From NCBI GenBank assembly GCA_052390275.1, contig JBQTHD010000019.1:1-64000 (forward strand): DNA of 64,000 bases. The letters run 5' to 3'. Below are positions 48,379 through 57,488 of this stretch, piece by piece; position 1 is the stretch's first letter, and every line of letters begins with the position of its first letter. Both the position numbers and the translations under genes were made by a program. The notes beneath the pieces are model-generated. The model saw only the letters and a program-made list of their open reading frames with translations, was not told the DNA's origin and did not search any database. The DNA comes from JBQTHD01 sp052390275 (lineage in GTDB: Bacteria; Actinomycetota; Acidimicrobiia; Acidimicrobiales; AC-14).

Positions 48379-50877
48379 CTAATGATCCCCGGTCCGCAGC
48401 ACCTGGCGCAGGATCCGTGACCATTCGGTCACCTTGGCCCGGGCCTCGGCCTCGGTCGGCCCCTCCGCCCAGACCGTTGTCACCGGATGATCGGGATCGG
48501 TGCGGATCAAAGCCCAGGACTCCCTATTTCCGATACGGATCCCGTCGATGAGCGACGTCTGCGCCCCGGCCGTCCGCTCGAGCAGAAGTCGCATCAACAG
48601 ACCCTTGTCCCGCCACGGGGTGGCCACCTCCTCCCGCGCCTGGTGAACCTGGGGAAGACCGGCCACCACTTCCGAAAGTGCTCCGCCGGTGGATGCCAGA
48701 AGGCCGAGGACATGGACGAAGGTGGCCACCGCGTCGAACGCCGGAAGGAAGTCCCCGACGATAAACCCTCCAGCACCATCGGCCCCTAGTACCACGTCGG
48801 ACTGCCGGCAGGCCTCCATGATGTGGGCCGGACCGATGCGGGTACGGCTCACCCGGCCCCCGGCCGCCTCGGCCACCCGCTCAGCCATGGCCGTCACCGA
48901 CACCGGCAGAGCCACATGACATTTGGGATAGGCCGCAGCCGACATGGCCACCAAAGCCAGGAGCGCCTGATCGGTGGTCAGGATGTGACCGGTCTCGTCG
49001 ATCAGGGTGATTCGCTCCCCTCCCGGATCGAGCACCGCCCCCATCGTCGAATCCGAGGCTCTGACCAGGTCCGCGACGCGGGCCGCATGAACTCCGGCGT
49101 CGAAGGCGGCCGCCCCCGCGGTGTAGGCGTAGGGATTGATGGCGAGAACGTCGGCGCCCAGCTTTCCCAGCAGGGTGGGCATGATCATGGCTGTGGACCC
49201 GAAGGCGTAGTCAACCACCACGGTGAAGGCCTGGGCCCGGATCTCCTCGACGTCGACGGTGTCGATCAACGCGGCGGTGTAATAGTCCAGAGCCCTGGCG
49301 GGAAAGTCGATCTCACCGATGTCGGCGGCGAAAACCCGTCGGAAGTCACCCCGGTTGAAGGACCGCTCGATCCGGCGCTGACCCACCTCGTCCATGTCGA
49401 TTCCGTCGGCATCGAAGAATCGGATGGCCACCGATTGAGGGTCCCCCGGACACAGGCGAACCGTCAGGCCACCCTGGGCCCGGCGTGTACCGATGTGGAA
49501 GCGGGTCAGGGGTACGCTGGCCATGGCCAAGTCGTCCACGTTGACCCCCGCAGCATTCAGGCCGGCCATGACGGCCCGCTTCAGCGCCCGGGCCGCCCGG
49601 CTGGAGTCCCGGGAGGTGGTGACCGTGGCCCCCTTCTTGAGGCTGGAGGCGTACGCCATGGCCACGCGGCAGGCCATTTCCGGGGTCACGTCCACGTTGG
49701 CCAACCCGGTGACCCCGCCGGCGCTGAACAGGCTCCGCGCCCCCCTTGACTCCCAGACGATGGACGAGTTGACGATGGCACCCGGCTCCACCGTCTTGTA
49801 GGGGTAGACGCGTACACCGGGGTTGACAACGGCGTGGTCTCCCACGAAGCAGTGGTCGCCGAGGACGGTGCCCTCCTCGCATCGGGCGTGATCGCGCAGG
49901 TCGCAGGACGGTCCCACTATGGAACCTCGGAGCCGGACGGAATCGCCCAGGTAGGTGCTGTCACAAACCACGCTGCGCTCGATTAGGACCCCGGACCCCA
50001 CGCTCACATTGGCTCCGACCACGGCATACGGACCGATCCGAGCACCGGCCTGGACGCGGCAGTGGTCACCCAGCATGGCCGGCCCGTCAACTTGGGCTGC
50101 CGGATCCACCTCGGCCCCCTCCCCCATCCATACCTGGCGGTCCACCCGCATCCCGGGGATGTCCAGCGCCACGGCGCCGTCGAGGGCATCGCGATGTGCC
50201 CGAAGGTAGGCGTCGAGGGTTCCCACATCCTCCCAGTAACCCTCGGCCACGTAGCCGCAGACCCGGCCGCCGGATGCCATCACCGAAGGGAACACGTCGG
50301 AGGAAAAGTCGCAACGCTCCCCCGGGGGGATGTGGTCGAACACCCGGGGATCACAGACGTAGATGCCGGTGTTGACCGTGTCGCTGAAGACCTCGCCCCA
50401 GGTCGGCTTCTCCAGGAACCGCTCCACCATGCCCTCTGGCGAGGCGATGACGATGCCGAACTCCAACGGATTCGGCACGGACTTGAGGGCCAGGGTGGCA
50501 ACGGCTTCGTGGGAGGAGTGAAACTCGACCAGGGCCGAAAGATCTATGTCGGTGAGAACGTCGCCCGAGATGACCAGAAACGGTTCGGCCAGAACTTCCC
50601 GAGCGTTGCCCACCGACCCGGCCGTTCCCAGCGGGGACTCCTCGGTGGCGTAAACCATCCGTACGCCGAACTCCGACCCATCGCCGAAGTAGGCCCTGAT
50701 GCTCTGGGGCAAAAATGCCAGAGTCACGACGATGTCGTCGAAACCGTGGCGCACCAGCAACCCGACGATGTGTTCCATCATCGGCCGGTTCAGCAGGGGT
50801 AGCAGAGGCTTGGGGGCGTTGGAGGTGAGCGGCCGCAACCGGGTTCCCTCCCCTCCGGCCATGATCACCGCCTTCAT
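48379..50877 (-). CDS. Mannose-1-phosphate guanylyltransferase/phosphomannomutase fusion
   Basis: An 832-residue three-part protein. Residues 1-240 are a sugar nucleotidyltransferase (MKAVIMAGGEGTRLRPLTSN, then LPLLNRPMMEHI). Residues about 250-380 are left-handed hexapeptide repeats. Residues about 385-830 are a phosphohexomutase region, with TTSRDSSRAARALKRAVMAG as active-site Ser loop. The metal loop, usually DPDGDR, reads DPGGERITLID, so mutase activity may be lost. It should supply GDP-mannose or a related nucleotide sugar for cell-surface glycans. The pgsA gene is 25 bases upstream. Confidence 0.85.
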   Translation of the reverse strand: MKAVIMAGGEGTRLRPLTSNAPKPLLPLLNRPMMEHIVGLLVRHGFDDIVVTLAFLPQSIRAYFGDGSEFGVRMVYATEESPLGTAGSVGNAREVLAEPFLVISGDVLTDIDLSALVEFHSSHEAVATLALKSVPNPLEFGIVIASPEGMVERFLEKPTWGEVFSDTVNTGIYVCDPRVFDHIPPGERCDFSSDVFPSVMASGGRVCGYVAEGYWEDVGTLDAYLRAHRDALDGAVALDIPGMRVDRQVWMGEGAEVDPAAQVDGPAMLGDHCRVQAGARIGPYAVVGANVSVGSGVLIERSVVCDSTYLGDSVRLRGSIVGPSCDLRDHARCEEGTVLGDHCFVGDHAVVNPGVRVYPYKTVEPGAIVNSSIVWESRGARSLFSAGGVTGLANVDVTPEMACRVAMAYASSLKKGATVTTSRDSSRAARALKRAVMAGLNAAGVNVDDLAMASVPLTRFHIGTRRAQGGLTVRLCPGDPQSVAIRFFDADGIDMDEVGQRRIERSFNRGDFRRVFAADIGEIDFPARALDYYTAALIDTVDVEEIRAQAFTVVVDYAFGSTAMIMPTLLGKLGADVLAINPYAYTAGAAAFDAGVHAARVADLVRASDSTMGAVLDPGGERITLIDETGHILTTDQALLALVAMSAAAYPKCHVALPVSVTAMAERVAEAAGGRVSRTRIGPAHIMEACRQSDVVLGADGAGGFIVGDFLPAFDAVATFVHVLGLLASTGGALSEVVAGLPQVHQAREEVATPWRDKGLLMRLLLERTAGAQTSLIDGIRIGNRESWALIRTDPDHPVTTVWAEGPTEAEARAKVTEWSRILRQVLRTGDH

Positions 50878-50902
50878 GGCTGCCGTGTCCGAACCTGGTC
50901 GG

Positions 50903-51532
50903 TCATTGGCCGCGGCCCTCGGCCAGGGCCTTTCGACCCTGGGGCAGGTACCCGAAGGCGGCGTACCACCCGAAGGCCAAACCGACCACGGCCACGGGCC
51001 AGGCCACCCAGGCGGTCGGTCCCTGGCCCCCGCCGGCCAGAAAGAGTGGGAAGGCCACCATCAGGGCGAACGTCCCACACTTGCCCGGCCAACTGACATC
51101 GATGCGGCGGGCCCCCATCCCCGCCAGCACCAGGGCCACCACCGACACCAGGATCTCCCGGGTGGCCGCCGCCCAGACCAGGACGGAGGGCGCCGACCCC
51201 TCGATGCCGATGGCCACGATTCCCACCCCCAGCAGGATCCGGTCGGCGGTGGGGTCGAGCACTTTGCCCAGGGTGGAGACCTGGTTGAACCGCCGGGCGA
51301 TGTAGCCGTCGACCCAGTCGGTTACACCCAGCACGGCCAGAAGGCCGGCCGCCGCCACCGGGCGTTCCTCGGAGAACAGGAGCCAGAGGAACAAAGGCAC
51401 GCAGGCCAGCCGACCCAGGGACAACAGGTTCGGGACGGTCAGGACCTGGCGGGGCCCGATCTGGGACTCGGCCGGCGGGACGAAATCACCTTCCTCCGCC
51501 GGGACCGGTGCAGAGTTGCGGCCCGGGGTCAT
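50903..51532 (-). CDS. pgsA: CDP-alcohol phosphatidyltransferase (PgsA-like)
   Basis: From ATG 51532 it has 209 residues with about six membrane helices. The CDP-alcohol motif is complete: DWVDGYIARRFNQVSTLG then KVLDPTAD, giving the D-x2-DG-x2-AR-x8-G-x3-D-x3-D pattern. The family makes phosphatidylglycerol phosphate, phosphatidylinositol phosphate or cardiolipin, and the acceptor cannot be told here. An ATG at 51562 would overlap the divergent MobA-like gene. In mycobacteria pgsA2 also lies near gcvH. Confidence 0.87.
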   Translation of the reverse strand: MTPGRNSAPVPAEEGDFVPPAESQIGPRQVLTVPNLLSLGRLACVPLFLWLLFSEERPVAAAGLLAVLGVTDWVDGYIARRFNQVSTLGKVLDPTADRILLGVGIVAIGIEGSAPSVLVWAAATREILVSVVALVLAGMGARRIDVSWPGKCGTFALMVAFPLFLAGGGQGPTAWVAWPVAVVGLAFGWYAAFGYLPQGRKALAEGRGQ

Positions 51533-51564
51533 CTTCGTCGGCAGCCTACCGGCGGGCGTCACCG

Positions 51565-52236
51565 GTGACGATCACCGACACCCCTCGAGACCCCCTGGTC
51601 GCCGCCCCGGCCGGAGTGATCCTGGCCGGTGGCGAAGGTCGGCGCCTGGGCGGGGTGGACAAGGGGGGACTGTCCGTCGCGGGGATCAGCCTTTTGACCC
51701 GGGTGCTGGCGGCGCTGGCTGTCCACTGCCATCCGATCGTGGTGGTCGGTGGCGCCCATCCCTGCGGCTCCGACGCGAGCGGATGGGGCGGTGTGGACGT
51801 GGCGGGCCAGGTGCCGGTTCGGCTCAGCGACAGCCACGGCGGCGGCGGCCCGGTGCCGGCCGTCGGTGATGCCGTCAGGTACCTGCGGGACCTTGAGTCG
51901 AGCGCGAGAGGAAAATGCGTCCCCTCGGTGATGGTGCTGTCGGCGGTGGACCTTGCCCTGCTCCGGGCGGACCACATCGGGGGCCTTCTGGCTGGCCTGG
52001 CGACCCACAGGTCCGCTCCGGCGGTCGCCGCCCGGGGCCCGGGGGGCCGGCCCAACCCCCTGCTGGCCGCCTACCGGTTGGAGACCTTGTCCGGACCCTT
52101 CGAGCCCGACCAGCCCGCAGGCAGGCTGCTGGGGCCGGGATCGGTGGTCGTCGGCCTCGACGGCGACGCCGAGTTCAACCTCAACACCCCCGAGGATCTG
52201 GCCGAGGCGACCCGACGGCTCACAGGCACCCCGTGA
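51565..52236 (+). CDS. MobA-like nucleotidyltransferase
   Basis: From GTG 51565 it has 223 residues. The nucleotide site GVILAGGEGRRLGGVDKGGL and the metal-binding Asp in VLSAVDLALL match molybdenum cofactor guanylyltransferases. The NP-type segment RPNPLLAAYR and NLNTPEDL end also fit. It probably couples GTP to molybdopterin, though related nucleotidyltransferases cannot be excluded. It is the only plus-strand gene in this part of the window and converges on yggT with three bases between. Confidence 0.82.
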   Translation: MTITDTPRDPLVAAPAGVILAGGEGRRLGGVDKGGLSVAGISLLTRVLAALAVHCHPIVVVGGAHPCGSDASGWGGVDVAGQVPVRLSDSHGGGGPVPAVGDAVRYLRDLESSARGKCVPSVMVLSAVDLALLRADHIGGLLAGLATHRSAPAVAARGPGGRPNPLLAAYRLETLSGPFEPDQPAGRLLGPGSVVVGLDGDAEFNLNTPEDLAEATRRLTGTP

Positions 52237-52239
52237 TGG

Positions 52240-52506
52240 TCATCGGCAGAGGATCGATTGCAGAGAGATCAGGGCGATGGACAGCAGGAGGAAGGACAGG
52301 TCCAGGCCCATTCCCCCCATGTTGGGTTGCGGGAGTACCTTCCGCATGGGCGCCAGCACCGGTTCGGTGACCGTGAACAGAAACGTCTGGGCAGAGGAGG
52401 CGATCGTCCCCTCCGACATCGGGAACCAGGAAAGGATCGCCCGGGCGAAGAGCAGAATCAGGAAGACGTAGAGCAGCGTGCAGAACATCGTTTCCAATAG
52501 CGCCAT
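52240..52506 (-). CDS. YggT-family membrane protein
   Basis: An 88-residue protein of two membrane helices with the YggT pattern LFARAILSWFPMSEG and PVLAPMRKVLP. The family is found beside sepF and ftsZ in many Gram-positive bacteria and is thought to assist division or membrane protein organisation. It starts seven bases after the sepF stop. Confidence 0.9.
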   Translation of the reverse strand: MALLETMFCTLLYVFLILLFARAILSWFPMSEGTIASSAQTFLFTVTEPVLAPMRKVLPQPNMGGMGLDLSFLLLSIALISLQSILCR

Positions 52507-52513
52507 GTCGGCC

Positions 52514-53053
52514 TCAGGACCGATCTGAGCGGTAGAGGCCCCGCTCCTGGAGGCGACGCTTCTCCTCGGCCGAGACTTCCATGTTGGTCGGGGTCAGCAG
52601 GAACACCTGGTCGGCCACCTTCTCCATCTGGCCGTCGAGACCGAAGGCCAGGCCGCTGGAGAAGTCGATGATCCGCCGGGACAGGTCCCGGTCCACCCCC
52701 TGAAGGTTGACGATGACCGGTTGGCGACCTTTGAGCCGGGTCCCGATTTCCTGGGCGTCGTTGAAGCCCCCGGGTGCGACCACGTGCACCTTGGGCCGGG
52801 CCACCGGTGTGATCGGTCGGATCACCGCCGAGGGTCGTTCGCTGATCGTGACCGACGAATCACTGGTTGGCAGAGTTCGGACCACGCCGAGCGCGGGCTC
52901 GATGGTCGGCGGAACGTCAGGCTGCTCGGATCGGGCCGACCGCCGGTTTCCGCCGTTGATCGGCGCCGGCTCGTCGAAGCCGTCAAAGTCGTCGTACTCG
53001 TCATCGTCCACCAGTCCTAGGTAGATCAAGGTCTTGCGCCACACCGAAGCCAT
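52514..53053 (-). CDS. sepF: Cell division protein SepF
   Basis: A 179-residue protein. It has an amphipathic N-terminal membrane helix (MASVWRKTLIYLGLV), a disordered acidic linker, and the SepF core: FNDAQEIGTRLKGRQPVIVN, DRDLSRRIIDFSSGLAFGLD and QVFLLTPTNMEVS. SepF tethers the FtsZ ring to the membrane, which fits the absence of ftsA. A TAGAGG hexamer lies only three bases before the ATG on the minus strand, so transcription may be nearly leaderless. The gap 53054-53210 holds no gene. Confidence 0.93.
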   Translation of the reverse strand: MASVWRKTLIYLGLVDDDEYDDFDGFDEPAPINGGNRRSARSEQPDVPPTIEPALGVVRTLPTSDSSVTISERPSAVIRPITPVARPKVHVVAPGGFNDAQEIGTRLKGRQPVIVNLQGVDRDLSRRIIDFSSGLAFGLDGQMEKVADQVFLLTPTNMEVSAEEKRRLQERGLYRSDRS

Positions 53054-53210
53054 CCCCCTCTAGTGCTCCATCTCGCGTCTTGGCTGGTCATTCATTTGGG
53101 CGGGTGATCTGGTCGGGCCCACGCCGAATCTCCTGTAGGCAGCCATCTGGGCTGAAGTCGTCTGGCTGGCCGCCATCTTTGCTGGCCGACCACCAGCGTG
53201 GCAGGTCATC

Positions 53211-54035
53211 TCATCGGTCGGGACCGAACAGATCCCGCCCGATGCGCACCATGGTGGATCCGGCCGAGACCGCGGCTTCCAGGTCGCCGCTCATCCCAGC
53301 CGACAAATGGCCGAGCCCCAGGTCCAGTCGCCGACGGGTCAACTCGGAGAAGTTGGCCCGTGCCTGGCTGTGGGTCCAGGCCGGGGAGCCCACCGCCATC
53401 AGACCGGCGACTTCGAGACCCAGATCACGGCACTGTCCAACCAGGGTTTCCACCCCGACAGCGGCACAACCGGGCCGAGCCGGGTCCCCGGTGATGTTGA
53501 CCTGGAGCAGAACGGGCGATCCCGGGGCCCGGGCCGCCACCGCCTGAGCTGCGGCCAGCCGGTCGACGGACTGCCAGCAAGCGACCGCTCCGGACAATCT
53601 GGCCACCTTGTTGCGCTGAATGCGACCCAGGAAGTGCCAGCGAAGGGCCGGGACGGTGGGGCTGGCCCCGAAGGCGTCCTCCGGGGACCTGGAGTCATGA
53701 GCTTCCGGATCGGAATCCGTCACCTTCCGGGCCGGACCCTGAACTGCCCGGTCGACGGCCGCCCGGGTGGCGAGAAGTTCGTCGGCGTAGTTCTCACCGA
53801 TATCGCAAAGACCGGCGGCCAGCGCCGCCCGGGCCGCCCAAGGGCCGAGGCCTTTGGTTACCGCCACTACCTGGATCTCCGAGGAACCCCCCGCCGCCTC
53901 GATTCGGTGACGAATGGCAGCCAGGCGGGCCCCCACCGCCAGCGTGGCTGCCTCGACCATGGCCTGGGGATCGCCCGACCCGATCAAGGTGCGATCGCAG
54001 AGAACGTCACGGCTGACTCGCAACCGGGTCTGCAC
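53211..54035 (-). CDS. YggS-family PLP-homeostasis protein
   Basis: A 274-residue protein with the PLP lysine in QVVAVTKGLGPWAARAALAAG, IGENYADEL, WHFLGRIQRNK and MVRIGRDLFG. It binds pyridoxal phosphate without known catalysis and helps balance vitamin B6. The GTG at 54035 gives a 25-residue extension; ATG 53960 starts nearer the conserved part. A disordered insert lies around residues 105-125. It follows ftsZ on the same strand by 40 bases. Confidence 0.87.
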   Translation of the reverse strand: MQTRLRVSRDVLCDRTLIGSGDPQAMVEAATLAVGARLAAIRHRIEAAGGSSEIQVVAVTKGLGPWAARAALAAGLCDIGENYADELLATRAAVDRAVQGPARKVTDSDPEAHDSRSPEDAFGASPTVPALRWHFLGRIQRNKVARLSGAVACWQSVDRLAAAQAVAARAPGSPVLLQVNITGDPARPGCAAVGVETLVGQCRDLGLEVAGLMAVGSPAWTHSQARANFSELTRRRLDLGLGHLSAGMSGDLEAAVSAGSTMVRIGRDLFGPDR

Positions 54036-54075
54036 TCCATGGGGTCAACGCCGGAGTCAGGTCTCGCGGCTGAAA

Positions 54076-55293
54076 TCAGCGGAGGAACGACGGGACATCG
54101 AAGTCGTCCTCGTCGTCGACGAAGCCGACCGCCGCGGTCTCCTCGTCCTCCTCCGCTCCGAAGAGATCGTCTCGGACCAACGGCGCCCGACGGCTGCGGT
54201 CTCGCTCGGGCTCTGGCTCGCGGTACCGGTCCCGATCGGTGTCACGAAGCCGGTCACGTGGCCGCTCGGTGGCCCGGGGGCGCTCCCGGGCCCTTTCCAC
54301 CCGCTCGGCCAGGCGGGCATCGGGACGGCGATCCCGCCCCTCCTCCCACCGGTCGAAGCCAGCGGCGATGACCGTCACCCGGACCTCATCACCCATGGCA
54401 TCGTCGATGACCATGCCAGCGATGATGTTGGCGTCAGGGTGAGCCACCTCGTGGATGATCTCGGCCGCCTCGTTCACCTCGAAAAGACCCAGGTCACTGC
54501 CGCCGGAGATGTTGAGGAGGATGCCTCGGGCCCCTTCGATGGATGCTTCCAGCAAAGGACTGGAGATGGCCGCCCGAGCGGCATTGAGAGCCCGCCCCTC
54601 CCCGGAGGCGTATCCGATTCCCATCAGGGAGGACCCGGCGTTGGTCATGATCATCTTCACGTCGGCGAAGTCGGTGTTGATCAGGCCCGGCGTGGTAATC
54701 AGGTCGGTGATGCCCTGGACCCCCTGGAGGAGGACCTCGTCGGCCATCTTGAAGGCGTTGAGCACCGAGGTTTTGTCGTTGGACACCGACAGCAGCCGGT
54801 CGTTGGGGATGATGATCAGGGTGTCGACTTTTTCCTTGAGGGTGGCGATGCCCTGCTCGGCCTGAACCGTTCGGCGCCGCCCCTCGAAGGAGAAGGGCCG
54901 GGTCACCACTCCGATGGTCAATGCCCCCAGGCTCTTGGCTATCTCGGCCACCACCGGTGCGCCACCCGTGCCCGTACCACCGCCCTTTCCAGCGGTGATG
55001 AAGACCATGTCGGCTCCTTTGAGGACCTCCTCGATCTCCTCTCGGTGGGCCTCTGTCGCAGCCGCCCCTACCTGGGGGTCACTGCCCGCACCGAGACCCC
55101 GGGTGAGTTCCCGACCGATGTCGAGTTTGACGTCGGCGTCACTCATCAACAGGGCCTGGGCATCGGTGTTCACAGCGATGAACTCCACGCCTTTGAGCCC
55201 GGCATCGATCATGCGGTTCACGGCGTTGACACCACCTCCACCAATCCCGACCACCTTGATCACGGCCAGGTAGTTCTGTGGCGCCCCGATCAT
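54076..55293 (-). CDS. ftsZ: Cell division GTPase FtsZ
   Basis: ATG 55293 with GGGGGA upstream gives 405 residues. The nucleotide-binding glycines (VVGIGGGGVNAVNRMI), the tubulin signature GGGTGTGGAP and the catalytic T7-loop region (NTDFADVKMIM) are all present. The C-terminus ends in DDFDVPSFLR, the conserved tail for SepF and other partners, after a linker of about 65 residues rich in Arg, Asp and Glu. It assembles into the division ring. An AT-rich promoter region precedes it. Confidence 0.96.
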   Translation of the reverse strand: MIGAPQNYLAVIKVVGIGGGGVNAVNRMIDAGLKGVEFIAVNTDAQALLMSDADVKLDIGRELTRGLGAGSDPQVGAAATEAHREEIEEVLKGADMVFITAGKGGGTGTGGAPVVAEIAKSLGALTIGVVTRPFSFEGRRRTVQAEQGIATLKEKVDTLIIIPNDRLLSVSNDKTSVLNAFKMADEVLLQGVQGITDLITTPGLINTDFADVKMIMTNAGSSLMGIGYASGEGRALNAARAAISSPLLEASIEGARGILLNISGGSDLGLFEVNEAAEIIHEVAHPDANIIAGMVIDDAMGDEVRVTVIAAGFDRWEEGRDRRPDARLAERVERARERPRATERPRDRLRDTDRDRYREPEPERDRSRRAPLVRDDLFGAEEDEETAAVGFVDDEDDFDVPSFLR

Positions 55294-55500
55294 GGTCGTC
55301 CCCCTTGGTCGTGATGGCCAACGTGCGTTCGCCGCCATGCGGCCTCCCTTGCTGATGCTCGGTACGTCATCCTCTTCGTCGGCGCCCGGGCTGATGGAGC
55401 ATCTTCGGACCGGGCTTGGAACCTAAACGTAAATATGAGGATTAGAGTTATGTCAATCTCAGATTTCGGTCGACACCCTATTTACCATTCACCGGGGGCG
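55294..55500 (-). promoter_or_regulatory. ftsZ promoter region
   Basis: The 207 bases between ftsQ and ftsZ are notably AT-rich around 55425-55490. On the minus strand TTGACA (55451-55456) is a consensus -35 hexamer, followed by AT-rich sequence with several possible -10 hexamers at about 17-19 bases. ftsZ therefore has its own promoter. An FtsR-like regulator encoded in the window may bind here, which is an inference from Corynebacterium. Confidence 0.6.
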
Positions 55501-56397
55501 TCAAGCACCCTGGCCTCTTTCAGCGGTCGCGTGGGCGGATCGAACGACCGCCGGCCGGGCCGGGACCCGCACGTCGATCAACTCCACATCGGCGAGATCC
55601 ACCTGCTCGAGCACGGCCAGGAGGCTGGCGGCCTTGGCCCCTGCCCCGTCGGCCGAACCAAACCGCGCCGAGGCGCCCGAACCCAAGTCGGCCGATACCC
55701 CTCCATCGTTGGCAACGATGGACCGCAGACGGCCCACCAGCGCCGGCGGGGATGCGGCGGCCACGGCCAGGGCCGGCAGGATCCGAGTGCTCAACTGATC
55801 CCCGGGTCGCAGGATGGTCGCCGGAGCGCCGGTGGCGGCCGAAGGAAGGATCACCACCGGAAGACCGAGCGCTTCACTACTGGGCCCGAGCACACGGCCG
55901 AAGTCATCTACCAGGACCATCGCAACGCCAACGCCCGGCCCTGGGCCAGCCGGCGCCGGCGATGCGGCCGACTCGGAGCCTGGGCCCGAAGCCGAAGGCC
56001 CGGTGGGCCAGGGACCCGTTGACACGGAGGCGACGGGCCGGCGTTCCGTGACCGCCACCTCCAGGGTTGCCGGCCACCGCCGGGTGATCCGGGCCGAGCG
56101 GATCCAGGGAAGAGCCTCGAGACGAGCCTGGGCTTCGGCGATTTCCAGGCGGACCATGGGCTCGCCCACCAGGCCAACGGCGGCGCGGACCTCGGCCGCT
56201 GACGTCTGAACGACCGGGGAGGTCAGGACAATCCGGTCGACGTCGGCCAAAGGGGAGGCGGCCAGGCCGACCGCCATCAAGGCGACAGCCGACGCCAGGG
56301 CACCAGCCCGCATGACCGTTCCCCACCCTGCTGGTTGTTTGTCCCTCAGGTCGCCATAGCCGGCGAACCCACTGCTCCTCCGCGACTCTCTAGTCAT
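55501..56397 (-). CDS. ftsQ: Cell division protein FtsQ
   Basis: A 298-residue single-pass membrane protein. A cytoplasmic start is followed by one helix (AGALASAVALMAVGLAAS), a POTRA domain (VDRIVLTSPVVQTSAAEVRA ... LPWIRSARITRRWPATLEVAV) and the FtsQ/DivIB beta domain (LVDDFGRVLG). The middle contains a Pro/Ser/Gly insert. It links early and late division proteins. Its start overlaps the murB stop by four bases. Confidence 0.88.
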   Translation of the reverse strand: MTRESRRSSGFAGYGDLRDKQPAGWGTVMRAGALASAVALMAVGLAASPLADVDRIVLTSPVVQTSAAEVRAAVGLVGEPMVRLEIAEAQARLEALPWIRSARITRRWPATLEVAVTERRPVASVSTGPWPTGPSASGPGSESAASPAPAGPGPGVGVAMVLVDDFGRVLGPSSEALGLPVVILPSAATGAPATILRPGDQLSTRILPALAVAAASPPALVGRLRSIVANDGGVSADLGSGASARFGSADGAGAKAASLLAVLEQVDLADVELIDVRVPARPAVVRSAHATAERGQGA

Positions 56398-57488
56398 CTA
56401 TCTCGACCTTTACTTAACCTTGATGCTTCTGCGATGGTCCGATGGCCTTCTCGGCCCAACCTGGCGCAAATTTCCGGATCGAAGCCCACCAGGCGGACCT
56501 CAGGGACCAGGTCGATGCTCAATCGTTCGCTCACCACCTGACGGCAGTGCACCATCAGTGCCGCTATATCGCTGGCCGAACCGCCCGGATCTGACTGGAA
56601 GAAGTTGGCGTGACGCCCCGACACCGCCGCCGAACCGATCCGGTGGCCCTTGAGACCGGCCTCGTCGAGGATCTGACCGGCGCTGGCCCCCTCGGGGTTG
56701 GTGAAAACCGACCCTGCATTGGATCCACCCGGCTGGTTGGCATGTCGCCAACTGACAACCTCGTTCACCACCGCCTCGGCCCGGGCCGGCGATCCGGGCG
56801 AGACCCAGAACTCAGCGGCGGTCACCACCTGGGTCGGGCCGAGGGCCGACCGCCGGTAGGACAGACCAAGTTTGGTCAAACCCCACCGGCGCGCCCGGCC
56901 GGTGGCCAGATCGAACACCTCCGCCGCCCGGAGGCAGCTTGAGACCTCGCTCCCATGCCCACCTGCGTTCATGACCACCGCCCCGCCCACCGATCCGGGA
57001 ACCCCAACCGCCCACTCCAGGCCCCTCAGGCCCCGGGCGGCAGTCCGTCGGGCCAGGACGGGCAGCGGCACTGCGCCTCCAGCGGTCACCAGAACCTTCC
57101 CCGGCCAATCTGCGTTCTTTGATCCGCGGTCCTCGGCGGCAAAAGCTCCGGGCCCGGTGCTCCCGACAGTTCGTAGCGGGGTGGGGGCAGCGATGTCGAT
57201 GCGGTCGAACTCACCCCGCAGATGGACAACGAGGCCGTCGAAGCCCTCGTCGGCCACCAGAAGGTTGCTACCCCGGCCGACGACGAGAACCTCAACCCCG
57301 GTGGCCCTCACCGCCTCTGACAGCGCCGCCAGTACCGAGTGGTCCCGAACTTCGGCCAACGCAGCGGCCGGGCCTCCTACCCGCCAGGTGGTCATGGCCG
57401 CCATGGGCACACCCAGCCGCAGGCCGTCACCCAGGATTGGCTCCAGGAGGGCGATGACCCCTTTCGTCGACGCAGACTGGTCAGCCAC
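56394..57488 (-). CDS. murB: UDP-N-acetylenolpyruvoylglucosamine reductase
   Basis: A 364-residue flavoprotein from GTG 57488. It shows MTTWRVGGPAAALAEV, VVGRGSNLLVADEGF, VGVPGSVGGAVVMNAGGHG and the late NAGSVFTNPEG with the catalytic Ser. It reduces the enolpyruvyl ether in UDP-MurNAc synthesis. The active-site Glu is expected in the C-terminal PEVRLVGF. It overlaps murC by eight bases and ftsQ by four. Confidence 0.94.
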   Translation of the reverse strand: MADQSASTKGVIALLEPILGDGLRLGVPMAAMTTWRVGGPAAALAEVRDHSVLAALSEAVRATGVEVLVVGRGSNLLVADEGFDGLVVHLRGEFDRIDIAAPTPLRTVGSTGPGAFAAEDRGSKNADWPGKVLVTAGGAVPLPVLARRTAARGLRGLEWAVGVPGSVGGAVVMNAGGHGSEVSSCLRAAEVFDLATGRARRWGLTKLGLSYRRSALGPTQVVTAAEFWVSPGSPARAEAVVNEVVSWRHANQPGGSNAGSVFTNPEGASAGQILDEAGLKGHRIGSAAVSGRHANFFQSDPGGSASDIAALMVHCRQVVSERLSIDLVPEVRLVGFDPEICARLGREGHRTIAEASRLSKGRDR

